Positions 25,889 to 34,800 of a stretch of DNA of 64,000 nt are shown piece after piece. The stretch lies in contig CAZJAI010000003.1 of the NCBI GenBank assembly GCA_964544355.1, positions 57,014-121,013 of the forward strand, read 5' to 3'. The number at the start of each line of letters is the position of its first letter. Positions within the stretch are counted from its first letter, which is position 1. The position numbers and the translations under genes were made by a program. Under the pieces are notes generated by a model. It made no database searches. It saw only the letters and a list, made by a program, of their open reading frames with translations, and was not told the DNA's origin. The stretch comes from Chaera sp964544355 (GTDB lineage Bacteria > Patescibacteriota > Saccharimonadia > Saccharimonadales > Saccharimonadaceae).

Positions 25889-26704
25889 ATGTATTCAGGT
25901 ACAACCTTAAGGCGCGGTTCGGGCAACGTGCTAGGCGCTCATCAAAAAATTGACCGGCTGGCCATGAGGTATATCAAAAAGCAGCTACCGGAAGGTGTAG
26001 TTTTTCCTAAGATAGACGAGATTTTGCATTTCGAGGGCAATAATGGTCCTGACGGCATCAAACGCAAAAGCCCGGCGCGGGACGAACCGTGGCATTATTT
26101 CGATCCGAACGACCCGCGGGATAAGGGTTTGCTGGTGATGATCGAGGATCATTCTTACAACTTGACCCAGGCCTTAAAAAGCGGCAATCGCGAGAGAGCG
26201 GCCTTCGAAGCCGCCTGGATGGCCCACGCCTTGGTGGACGGGCTGACCCCCGCGCATCATTATCCGCTGGAGGAGAAGCTGGAGCAGCTCCGTGGCGAGG
26301 GCCTGGAAACCCGCCGGACGATCCGCGACAAGCTGATCATCACCGGCGGCCGGAGCCGGCGGGACACCTTGCGGCGCAACTGGGAGTTCTGGGGAGCCAA
26401 AGGCGTGATGACCACACACGTGCTGTTCGAAATAGGCATAGCCACCACCATCGCGCCGCTGACGCTGCCCAAAGGCCGGCCCGACAGCCACGAAATCGCG
26501 CGGGTCAGACGCGAAGGCATCGGCCCGTTCTTTTTGGAGGCCGCCCGTCACATCAGTCGGCTAAACATGTACGAGCGTTTTCACAAAAAGGGCTGGACCT
26601 CCAAGCTGGCCAGACAGACCAGGGAAGATCTGGTGCCTCTGATCGTTAAGACGGTGGCGCTGGCCTGGTACAGCGCCGCTTGGGCGGCGGCGGATGAGGC
26701 TTAG
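25889..26704 (+). CDS. Conserved protein, tentatively S1/P1 nuclease-phospholipase C-like
   Basis: 271 residues with no signal peptide or clear transmembrane helix. The His/Asp pattern (EPWHYFDPND near residue 68, then EAAWMAHALVDGLTPAHHYPL near 110) resembles the zinc-ligand spacing of the S1/P1 nuclease and zinc-dependent phospholipase C fold (W-H-Y-x-D and H-x(3)-D-x(n)-PxH). The rest of the protein does not confirm it, so the function is open. Its last 11 nt overlap the start of rsmD, which implies translational coupling. Confidence 0.6.
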   Translation: MYSGTTLRRGSGNVLGAHQKIDRLAMRYIKKQLPEGVVFPKIDEILHFEGNNGPDGIKRKSPARDEPWHYFDPNDPRDKGLLVMIEDHSYNLTQALKSGNRERAAFEAAWMAHALVDGLTPAHHYPLEEKLEQLRGEGLETRRTIRDKLIITGGRSRRDTLRRNWEFWGAKGVMTTHVLFEIGIATTIAPLTLPKGRPDSHEIARVRREGIGPFFLEAARHISRLNMYERFHKKGWTSKLARQTREDLVPLIVKTVALAWYSAAWAAADEA

Positions 26705-27227
26705 GATTATTGCCGGGAAATTCGGCGGCCGGTATATCGACGCGCCGGCAACAGGAGTCACTCACCCCATGAGCGAGCGGGTTCGGGCGGCTATGTTCAA
26801 TATCTTGGGCGATCTTACCGGCCAGTCGGTGTTGGACGCTTTCGCCGGCAGCGGCTCTTTGGGTCTCGAGGCGATCAGCCGCGGCGCTGCCTCCGCTATT
26901 TTCATAGACAAAAATAAAACAGCCGCCGCCGTCATCACCGGCAATATCGCTTCGCTTGGAGCCGTCGGGGCGAAGGTTATCAGGTCGGAGGCTGCTTCCT
27001 GGAGCGCCAACAACCCCGGCGCCCGGTTCGACCTGGTACTGTGCGATCCGCCGTACGGCGCCATACAGACGGCCACGGTCGAAAAATTGGCCGGCCATTT
27101 AAAAAAGAACGGGCTTATGGTATTATCCCACTCAGGTAGGGAGCCGGCGCCGACCGTTAATGGAGTTGTTGTGGTGGACAAACGTAGTTACGGAGACGCG
27201 GCGCTGGCGATCTACCGTAGGGTTTGA
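26694..27227 (+). CDS. rsmD: 16S rRNA (guanine-N2)-methyltransferase RsmD family
   Basis: 177 residues. The N-terminal IIAGKFGGRYIDAP and HPMSERVRAAMFNIL are typical of RsmD (G966 methylation). The SAM-binding motif I is VLDAFAGSGSLGLEA and the catalytic motif IV is LCDPPYG. It modifies 16S rRNA in the small subunit. The start overlaps the upstream gene by 11 nt. The usual partner coaD does not follow; a tRNA-Leu gene comes next. Confidence 0.92.
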   Translation: MRLRIIAGKFGGRYIDAPATGVTHPMSERVRAAMFNILGDLTGQSVLDAFAGSGSLGLEAISRGAASAIFIDKNKTAAAVITGNIASLGAVGAKVIRSEAASWSANNPGARFDLVLCDPPYGAIQTATVEKLAGHLKKNGLMVLSHSGREPAPTVNGVVVVDKRSYGDAALAIYRRV

Positions 27228-27297
27228 ATTTATTTTAGTCAGATTATTCTGAGCGCTTTTCTGTTAAGCTGTTTGTAGCGTGCTTTTTTCATTTTTT

Positions 27298-27381
27298 GCG
27301 CGAGTGGCGGAATGGTAGACGCGCATGCCTTAGGAGCATGTGCCCTCGGGCGTGGAGGTTCAAATCCTCTCTCGCGCACCA
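27298..27381 (+). tRNA. tRNA-Leu (anticodon UAG)
   Basis: 84 nt. The acceptor stem GCGCGAG (27298-27304) pairs with CTCGCGC (27371-27377), followed by discriminator A and an encoded CCA end (27379-27381). The anticodon stem CATGC/GCATG closes the loop CTTAGGA, giving anticodon TAG. The long variable arm (TGCCCTCGGGCG region) is that of a class II tRNA, as expected for leucine. GGTTCAAATCC forms the T loop. It is the only tRNA gene seen in the window. Confidence 0.96.
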
Positions 27382-27415
27382 GTATATTGACATTGTTATC
27401 ATAATTCCACGACAG

Positions 27416-27443
27416 AAAAAGCCGCCCGTTCGGGCGGCTTTTT
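27416..27443. terminator. Strong, symmetric intrinsic terminator after tRNA-Leu
   Basis: GCCGCCC (27421-27427), loop GTTC, GGGCGGC (27432-27438), flanked by AAAAA (27416-27420) and TTTTT (27439-27443). The flanking A and T runs let it act on either strand. It ends the tRNA transcript. The remaining bases of the 27228-27528 gap hold nothing else that I recognise. Confidence 0.92.
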
Positions 27444-27528
27444 CGTATAGTCGGCGCCTAACTCTAAGTTAGTACTGTACTTTTCTCGCAAAATATTTTT
27501 AAATGTAATAAGGGGCGTCAACAGGAGT

Positions 27529-28257
27529 ATGATAGAGTCAATTTTACCCAGTCAGGATCTGTATCGCCAGCGCTCTCTTAAAATCGTCTATTCGGCAGTG
27601 GTAAATTTGGGCGCCGAGCCTAACGAAAAACTATCCCAAGCGTTTCAGCGGGCGCCGGATGGCCTGATTAAGTCGGACAGCTCCCATCTGCAGGCGGTGA
27701 TGTTCCGGGCGGCTTACAGATTAATAATAACCGACGGGCGTGACATGAACCTGCCACAAAACCGGCTGGAGCAACTGTACAGGGTCTTTGGTACGCTGAT
27801 GCGGGACTATGGCGGCAGGGACTGGCGGGATGCGGCGCTCGGTGAACTAACAGTTATGGCCAAGCGGCCGCTGGGTTTTCGCCGAGAGGCGGCCGTGTTC
27901 GGCAACCCCAACCAGGCGGCCCGTTTCGGCCAGGTGGCCCTGCAGGCGCATTACCAGGATATCCGGCGTCATTATTTCATTTCCCTGCTGGATGATCAGC
28001 TGGGCGATACGGAAGAAATCCTGCCGACCCGCGGTTTTATCCCTTTCCGCCTGAAGGCCGATCATAAACAGCCGATTAGCGCCGCGGGCTTCCTGCGCGA
28101 GACTGACCGGATGCTGTACGACATGGAATCGGTGGTGGAAAAACTGGGCAGGATATCTTTGGGCAATCAGATCGAATTCGTTAAATCGCCGGCAGCCGAG
28201 GAATATGTGTCCATTCAACCGGCCCTGCCGCTGCGGACCGGTCACAGCGGGCGCTAA
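27529..28257 (+). CDS. Hypothetical protein
   Basis: 242 residues, soluble, no signal peptide and no known motif. It is mostly helical and charged, with a C-terminal helical stretch (about 185-215, FLRETDRMLYDMESVVEKLG). ACAGGAG precedes the ATG by a few bases. It stands alone between the tRNA-Leu terminator and hisS, and codon use looks like its neighbours. I do not recognise the family. Confidence 0.75.
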   Translation: MIESILPSQDLYRQRSLKIVYSAVVNLGAEPNEKLSQAFQRAPDGLIKSDSSHLQAVMFRAAYRLIITDGRDMNLPQNRLEQLYRVFGTLMRDYGGRDWRDAALGELTVMAKRPLGFRREAAVFGNPNQAARFGQVALQAHYQDIRRHYFISLLDDQLGDTEEILPTRGFIPFRLKADHKQPISAAGFLRETDRMLYDMESVVEKLGRISLGNQIEFVKSPAAEEYVSIQPALPLRTGHSGR

Positions 28258-28341
28258 AAAGCCGCTGCGCCCGACCGGACCAGGCTGTTATACTGACCGT
28301 GTGTAGCGTTGTAACTTTTTAAGAGCGATTTTTCGTAAATA

Positions 28342-29679
28342 ATGAGCAATTTATCCACCCAACCATATAAGGGCGCCAAAGACTATTACCCGGAAGACCA
28401 GCGCCTTTTGAATTACATTTTCTCTGTCTGGCGCAAACAGTCGCGCAGCTTCGGCTACCAGGAGTACGGCGCGCCGCTGCTGGAGCCGCTGGAGCTGTTC
28501 GCCGCCAAAAGCGGCCAGGAAATAGTCAACGAACAGACTTATACCTTTGTCGATCGCGGCGGCCGGCAGGTGGTGATCAGGCCCGAGATGACTCCCAGCG
28601 TCAGCCGGATGGTGGCCGCTAGAAGGCAGGAGCTGGCTTATCCGCTGAGGCTTTATTCGATTGCCAATTTCATGCGTTACGAACGGCCCCAGCGCGGGCG
28701 CGAGCGCGAATTCTGGCAGCTGAACGCCGATATTTTCGGTGTAGCCAGCGTGGACGCCGAAGCGGAAATCATCACCTTGGCCGATCGTATCATGAAATCG
28801 TTCGGTGCTGCCGAAAAATCGTACAAAATTAAAATCAACAGCCGTCAGCTAGTCAACGTGATGATGGCGGAATACCTTAATCTGGATGTGGTGCAATCCG
28901 AACTGATGGTCAAACTCTTTGATCGCAAGGATAAAATCAGCCGCGAGGAGTTCCGCGACCAGGCAGCCGCCATCTTTGACACCGAACGCTCGGGGGAGGG
29001 CCTGAAAAAAATCGCCAGGCTGCTGGGCGCCAAAACCATGGGGGAGCTGCCGCCGCAGCTGCTGAAGACGGCCGCGGTGGCCGAGGTGCAAGCGCTTTTC
29101 ACCCTGCTGCGCGAGCGCGGCGTTGGCAGCGCCGTGTTTGATATCACTCTTATGCGGGGCTTCGACTACTACAGCGGAATCGTCTTTGAGCTGTTCGATA
29201 CCGATCCCGAAAACAGCCGGGCGCTGTTTGGCGGCGGCCGCTACGACGGTCTGGTCGGTCTGTTCGGTGTGGAAAATCTGCCGGTGGTCGGTATGGCTCC
29301 TGGCGCTACCACTTTGAAAGATTTTTTGACGGTACACGGCCTGTTGCCGGATTTGCCTGGCGAGACTGACGTTTACGCCATCGTGACGGGAGCGGAAGCC
29401 ATGACTGGCGCTCAGGCGCTGGTGGACAAGCTGCGGCAGGAGGGGGTCAACGTGGCACTGGACATTACCGGACGCAAGGTTGACAAACAGATAAAATCGG
29501 CAGTCAAGAGCCGCGTGCCTTTCATGCTGTTTTTGGGCCAACAGGAACTGGCCGACGAAACGTACACCCTGAAGGACGTCCTGAAAGAATCCGAACAAAA
29601 ACTCAGTTTCGAGAGGCTGGTAACCACGGTCAAGGATTATCGCCGCCGGGGACGCTCGGAAACCGAGGAAGAACTGTAG
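28342..29679 (+). CDS. hisS: Histidyl-tRNA synthetase
   Basis: 445 residues, class IIa synthetase. Motif 2 is MRYERPQRGREREFWQLN (Arg near 112), the histidine-specific loop is RGFDYYSGIVFE (near 273), and motif 3 contains FGGGRYDGLVGLFG with VVGMAPG. A C-terminal anticodon-binding domain (about 345-430) follows. It charges tRNA-His. A TATACT -10 at 28289-28294 gives a leader of about 40 nt; no Shine-Dalgarno is evident before the ATG. Confidence 0.96.
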   Translation: MSNLSTQPYKGAKDYYPEDQRLLNYIFSVWRKQSRSFGYQEYGAPLLEPLELFAAKSGQEIVNEQTYTFVDRGGRQVVIRPEMTPSVSRMVAARRQELAYPLRLYSIANFMRYERPQRGREREFWQLNADIFGVASVDAEAEIITLADRIMKSFGAAEKSYKIKINSRQLVNVMMAEYLNLDVVQSELMVKLFDRKDKISREEFRDQAAAIFDTERSGEGLKKIARLLGAKTMGELPPQLLKTAAVAEVQALFTLLRERGVGSAVFDITLMRGFDYYSGIVFELFDTDPENSRALFGGGRYDGLVGLFGVENLPVVGMAPGATTLKDFLTVHGLLPDLPGETDVYAIVTGAEAMTGAQALVDKLRQEGVNVALDITGRKVDKQIKSAVKSRVPFMLFLGQQELADETYTLKDVLKESEQKLSFERLVTTVKDYRRRGRSETEEEL

Positions 29680-29720
29680 CTTGTCCGATCCGCCGTGTTT
29701 TGATTTGCCGGCCTATCCTT

Positions 29721-29726
29721 TACAAT
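29721..29726 (+). promoter_or_regulatory. tig -10 box, 10 nt from the start codon
   Basis: TACAAT ends 10 nt before the trigger factor ATG (29737). A weak -35 (TTTTGA, 29698-29703) lies 17 nt upstream. The predicted leader is only about 3-5 nt. Confidence 0.5.
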
Positions 29727-29736
29727 AGTTCGGGTT

Positions 29737-31029
29737 ATGAAACATACCTTGCAACACATCTCCGACACCGCCGCTCGGCTACGTATCGAGCTGGATAGCC
29801 AGGAGCTGGCCGTTTTGAGGCGGCTGGCTCTTAAACGGCTGGCTGCCGAGTTGCGGCTGCCCGGTTTTCGCCGGGGCAGCGTTCCTTTGGAGCTGGCTGC
29901 CAAACGGATCGATCCCGGTCTGTTGAGACAGCAGACGCTGGAGGACGCCGTTAACTGGTCGTTCAATAAGGCTGCCGGGCTGGCCGGCCTGACACCCTTG
30001 GATCAGCCGGATATAGACGTCAAAAGCTACGGCGATGACAGCCTGGTTTTCGTAGCCAGCCTGCAAATATTGCCGCCGGTCAAGTTGGGCGACTATCACA
30101 ACCTGGGGGCCAGACGGCCCGAGGTTTCGGTAAGCGCCCAAGAAGTCGGGCAGGTTATCCACCAGCTGCGCCTGGCCAGGGCTGACAAAACCGTCACGAA
30201 ACAGCCGGCTCGGCAGGGCGACGAGGTTTGGATTGATTTTGTCGGCTACGATGCCGGCGGCCGGGCCGTCCAGGGAGCCAGCGGCCAAGATTATCCTTTG
30301 ACGCTTGGCGGCCAGACCTTTATTGACGGTTTCGAGGAGGCCCTGCTTGGCAAAAAAGCCGGCGACCAGCTGGAGCTGAAGCTAACGTTTCCGGCCGACT
30401 ATCATCAGCAGGCGTTGCGTTCTAAGAAAGTTACCTTCAAAATCAGCGTTAAAACGGTTAAGCGGGTTAACTTACCGGCGCTGGACGACGCTTTTGCCGA
30501 AGCGGTGGCCGGACGCCCGGTCAGCCTAAAAACGCTCAAAGCCGACATTAAAAGGGAGCTTGCCAGCCAGAAGCAACGCCAGTCGGACGATGATTTTCGG
30601 GACAGATTGGTGGAACGCCTGGTGGCGGTTAGTCAGGTGCCGGTACCCGACGTTCTGGTAAAAGACCAGGTGGATTTTATCGAGCGCGATACGCTGCAGA
30701 ACCTGACGCGCCGCGGCTTGACGCTTGAGGGCTACCTTCAGGCGCAGGGTCTCAGCCGTGAACAATGGCGCGAGGGTGAGCTGAAAGAAGCTGCCGCCCG
30801 TCGCGTCCAGGCGGGTTTGGCCCTGGCCGAGCTTAGTAAGGTTGAGCGCGTGGAGGTGTCGAAGGAAGAACTGGAGACCCGCTACGACGAATTCCTGGCG
30901 CGCTACGGCGACGCCAAAGCCCGCGCCCGGCTGGACTCGGACCGGTCGCGCCGGGATTTCGCCAATCATCTTCTGAGTGAAAAAACCATTGACCGGCTGG
31001 TCGAGCTGAACAGTTCTGGCACTCATTGA
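29737..31029 (+). CDS. tig: Trigger factor (ribosome-associated chaperone and prolyl isomerase)
   Basis: 430 residues: N-terminal ribosome-binding domain (to about 125) with LRLPGFRRGSVPLELAAKR (the ribosome-docking GFRxGxxP-like loop), FKBP-type PPIase domain (about 160-240, GDEVWIDFVGYDAGG), and a helical C-terminal chaperone domain. It binds L23 at the exit tunnel and shields nascent chains. The tig-clpP order is a classical one; clpX is not adjacent here. The stop codon lies within the CIRCE-like operator of clpP. Confidence 0.94.
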   Translation: MKHTLQHISDTAARLRIELDSQELAVLRRLALKRLAAELRLPGFRRGSVPLELAAKRIDPGLLRQQTLEDAVNWSFNKAAGLAGLTPLDQPDIDVKSYGDDSLVFVASLQILPPVKLGDYHNLGARRPEVSVSAQEVGQVIHQLRLARADKTVTKQPARQGDEVWIDFVGYDAGGRAVQGASGQDYPLTLGGQTFIDGFEEALLGKKAGDQLELKLTFPADYHQQALRSKKVTFKISVKTVKRVNLPALDDAFAEAVAGRPVSLKTLKADIKRELASQKQRQSDDDFRDRLVERLVAVSQVPVPDVLVKDQVDFIERDTLQNLTRRGLTLEGYLQAQGLSREQWREGELKEAAARRVQAGLALAELSKVERVEVSKEELETRYDEFLARYGDAKARARLDSDRSRRDFANHLLSEKTIDRLVELNSSGTH

Positions 31030-31041
31030 CTTAGAGTGCCA
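31017..31041 (+). promoter_or_regulatory. CIRCE-like operator at clpP
   Basis: TGGCACTC (31017-31024), 9-nt spacer ATTGACTTA, GAGTGCCA (31034-31041): a perfect 8-bp palindrome with the CIRCE spacing. Against the CIRCE half sites, the left arm differs at two positions of nine and the right arm at one. As at clpC, the -35 box sits in the spacer. It overlaps the tig stop codon. Confidence 0.8.
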
Positions 31042-31054
31042 ACACGGTTATCAT
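31026..31054 (+). promoter_or_regulatory. clpP promoter inside the CIRCE-like operator
   Basis: TTGACT (31026-31031), 17-nt spacer, TATCAT (31049-31054). The start codon is at 31067, so the leader is about 5-7 nt with no Shine-Dalgarno. Confidence 0.7.
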
Positions 31055-31066
31055 GGTCTTAAGCTT

Positions 31067-31657
31067 ATGAAAAATTATCTTGTTCCCACGGTTATCGAGA
31101 AAAGCCACGACGGCGAACGCGCCTTCGATATCTACAGCCGCCTATTAAAAGAGCGGATCATCTTTTTAGGCGAAGACATTAACGAGCATACTGCCAACAT
31201 AGTGGTGGCGCAGCTGCTTCATCTGGCTTATGAAGATTCGGATAAAGACATCGCTTTATATATCAACAGCCCTGGCGGCAGCGTTTACGACGGCATGGCC
31301 ATTTACGACACCATGCAGTTCATTAAACCCGATGTGGCCACCTACGGCATAGGCTTGCAGGCCAGCATGAGCGCCTTTTTGCTAAGCTCCGGCGCTAAAG
31401 GCAAACGGTTCCTGCTGCCCAACAGCCGGATCATGCTGCACCAGCCGGCCAGCAGTACCCGGGGCAAGGTAACCGACATGGAAATAGATCTGCGGGAGTC
31501 GTTGAGGGTGAAAGAGCTTATGGCCGACATTCTAGCCAAAAACACCGGCCAGAAACTGGCCAAAATCAAAAACGACATGGAGCGCGATTTCTGGATGGAC
31601 TCCAAGGAAGCGGTGGCCTACGGCGTGGCCGATAAAGTTATCGACAAAAGCCGCTAA
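31067..31657 (+). CDS. clpP: ATP-dependent Clp protease proteolytic subunit
   Basis: 196 residues, full length. Catalytic Ser100 in QASMSAFLL (usually ASMGAFLL, so Gly is replaced by Ser), His125 in RIMLHQP, and Asp in MERDFWM complete the triad. The tetradecamer degrades proteins unfolded by ClpC or ClpX. No propeptide is evident. The gene has its own promoter and a CIRCE-like operator, so it is probably co-regulated with clpC. rpoB follows after a long leader. Confidence 0.97.
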   Translation: MKNYLVPTVIEKSHDGERAFDIYSRLLKERIIFLGEDINEHTANIVVAQLLHLAYEDSDKDIALYINSPGGSVYDGMAIYDTMQFIKPDVATYGIGLQASMSAFLLSSGAKGKRFLLPNSRIMLHQPASSTRGKVTDMEIDLRESLRVKELMADILAKNTGQKLAKIKNDMERDFWMDSKEAVAYGVADKVIDKSR

Positions 31658-31675
31658 AAAACTTAGACGTTGATC

Positions 31676-31705
31676 TTGACGGATGGCATCGGTTTGGTTC
31701 ATAAT
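31676..31705 (+). promoter_or_regulatory. rpoBC promoter
   Basis: TTGACG (31676-31681), 18-nt spacer, CATAAT (31700-31705). Transcription should begin near 31712, giving a leader of about 180 nt before rpoB. Confidence 0.65.
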
Positions 31706-31736
31706 GGTTGTTTAATGAAGTCAGAGTAAATCCGAG

Positions 31737-31857
31737 GGCTTGTACGGGGTGCCGCCAAACTTCAAGAGTGGCCCGGAGTTTGGTCTAAAAAACCGCCAGA
31801 GTTGAAGAGCATCCGCAGATAAACCGGGTTTAGGGGCAAGGCTTTTACGGGGCGCCG
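31737..31857 (+). promoter_or_regulatory. Structured rpoB leader with a repeated 18-nt motif
   Basis: An 18-nt motif GGCTTgTACGGGGtGCCG (31737-31754) recurs with two changes at 31840-31857. Between the copies a 9-bp hairpin forms from CCAAACTTC (31755-31763) and GGAGTTTGG (31775-31783), closed except for one G-T pair. No terminator-like T-run is seen. rplJ-rplL, whose L10 leader normally precedes rpoB, are absent, so this appears to be a different leader. Confidence 0.5.
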
Positions 31858-31894
31858 ATTTATTATCTTAAGTTCAAGGAGCAAACGCGCCTGC

Positions 31895-34800
31895 ATGGCT
31901 AAGAAAACCACCGCCAACGCCAAAAGAATTTATTTTACCAAAGAAGATAACGCTCTACAGCTCCCTAATCTGATAGCTCATCAGCTTGATTCGTGGCGCG
32001 ATTTTGTGTCGCAGGGGCTGGGAGAAATCCTGGCCGAGATCAACCCCATCGAAGATTACACCGGTCAGAAGCTGGAACTGCGTTTTCGTGACTATCACTT
32101 TGAAGAGCCGAAGGTTAGCGAATCGCAGGCTCACGAAAACAACGTGACTTTCGAGGCGTCGCTCAAAGCGGTGGTCGAGCTAACCAATAAAGTTACCGGT
32201 GAGGTTCGCGAGCAGGAAATCTACCTGGGCGATTACCCGTGGATGACCGCCCGCGGCACCTTTATCATCAACGGCGTGGAGAGAGTGGTAGTCAGCCAGC
32301 TGATCCGCAGCGCCGGTATTTTCTTTACCGCCTTGTCCAGCGCCGGCCGTAATTATTACGGAGCCAAACTGATTCCCGGGCGGGGCGCCTGGCTGGAATT
32401 CGAAACCGCCGCCGGCGGGGCGATTTACGTTAAGATAGACCGCCGCCGCAAAATACCGGTGACCACCCTGCTGAGAGCGCTAGGCTATCCGACCGCTGTC
32501 GCCTTGAAAGACCTGTTTAAAACGGTCGACACAGGCGAGCTTAAATATATTGACGCCACTTTGGAAAAGGATCCGGCACATGGCGCCAACGAGGCGCTGA
32601 TAGAAGTGTTTCGCCGGTTGAGGCCGGGCGATTTGGCGACCGTGGACAACGCCCGCAGCTTAATCGAGAACATCTTTTTCGATTTCAAGCGGTTTGATCT
32701 GTCACGGGTCGGACGGTTTAAGCTTAACCAGCGCTTGAAGCTGGATGTGGCCAACACCATTGAGAACCGGGTGATGCGCCTGGAAGACCTGGTGGCCATC
32801 GTCAGCGAGATCATCCGCCTGAACAACACCCAGGAACCGCCCGACGATATCGACGCCCTCAGTAACCGTCGGGTCAAACTGGTGGGCGAGCTGGTGGGCA
32901 GGCAGTTCCGCATCGGCATGCTACGCATGGAGCGCAACGCCAAAGACCGCATGAGCATGAGCGACATCGAGAACGTCTCGCCAGGCCAGTTGATTAACGC
33001 CCGGCCGGTGGTGGCAGCGGTGCGCGAATTTTTCGCCAGTTCGCAACTCAGCCAGTTCATGGAACAAACCAACCCGATGAGCGAGCTAGCCCATAAGCGG
33101 CGTCTTAGCGCCATGGGTCCGGGCGGCTTAAGCCGCGAACGGGCCGGTTTTGACGTGCGCGACGTGCATCCGACCCACTATGGCCGGCTTTGCGTGATTG
33201 AAACGCCCGAAGGCGCCAATATAGCCCTGGTTTCCAATTTGGCCAACTATGCCCGGATCAACGAGTACGGCTTTTTGGAGACGCCGTATCGAAAAGTGAA
33301 AAACGGCCGGGTTACCGATGAAGTGGTTTATCTGGACGCCGCCAACGAGGCTAATGAGGTGATAGCCGATGCCGGTAACCGTCTGGACGACAAAGGCCGG
33401 TTCGTGGACGATCGCCTGTCTGCCCGCAACCGCCTGGTGCCCGAGGAAGTCGAAGCGTCCATAGTGACTTATTACGACGTGGCCTACAAGCAAATAATCG
33501 GAGCCACCGCGTCGCTGGTTCCATTTATCGAGAAAAACCGGATCGACCGCAGTCTGATGGGCGCGAACATGCAGCGCCAGGCCGTGCCGCTGATCAAGAC
33601 CACCAGCCCGATAGTCGGCACCGGCATGGAGGCCCACGTGGCCGCCAACACCGGCCAGCTGATCGTGGCCGAAGCTGACGGCGAGGTGGTCAAAGCCGAA
33701 GCGGCCGAAGTGCAGGTCCGTTACGGCAAGGACATTAAGTCTTATCTGCCGGCCCGTTTCCAGCGCAGCAACGACGGCCACTGCATCAATCATAAAGTGA
33801 CGGTCAGTCGGGGCCAGAAAATTAAAGCGGGTGACGCATTAATAGAGGGCGCTTCGATTGACGATGGCGAGCTGGCCCTTGGGCGCGACCTGCTGGTGGC
33901 TTTCATGCCCTGGGGTGGCTACAATATGGACGACTCGATTATTTTAAGCGACCGCCTGATTAAAGACGACGAGCTGACCAGTATCACCATAAACGACTTC
34001 ATGGTGGAAGTCCGCGAGACCAAGCTGGGGCCGGAAATCGTTACCCGAGACATCCCCAACGTCAGCGAGGAAAGTTTGCGGCACCTTGACGAGGACGGTA
34101 TCGTCCGGGTCGGGGCCGAGGTCCGCGCCGGCGATATTCTGGTGGGCAAGATTACCCCCAAGGGCGAGCAGGAGCTATCCAGCGAAGAGAGGCTGCTAAG
34201 AGCCATCTTCGGCGAAAAAGCCAAAGACGTGCGCGACACCTCGCAGCGGATGAGTAACGGCAAACACGGCAAAGTGGTCGGCGTTAAAATTTTCAGTCGC
34301 GAAAAAGGCCACGAGCTCAAGGCTGGCGTGCTGATGCAAATTCAGATTTTCGTAGCCCAGCTGCGCAAGATCGCTGTCGGCGACAAGCTGGCCGGTCGTC
34401 ACGGCAACAAAGGAGTGGTGGCCCGTATTCTGCCCGCTGCCGACATGCCTTTCATGGCAGACGGCCGTCCGGTTGACGTTATCCTGAACCCGCTGGGCGT
34501 GCCTTCGCGCATGAACCTGGGCCAGCTGTTTGAAATTCACATGGGCATGGCTGCTCACGCTTTGGGCTATAAAGTAGCCACCTCGCCATTTAACGGCGTC
34601 AGCTTGGAGACTATTCAGCAAGAGCTGGCCAAAGCCGGGCTGCCTGAAGACGGCAAGGTGCAGCTGTATGACGGACGTACCGGCGAAGCCTTCCACGAAA
34701 GGACGACAGTCGGCAGCATGTACATTATCAAGCTGCACCACATGGTGGCTGATAAAATTCACGCCCGCTCGATCGGCCCCTACACTATGGTGACCCAGCA

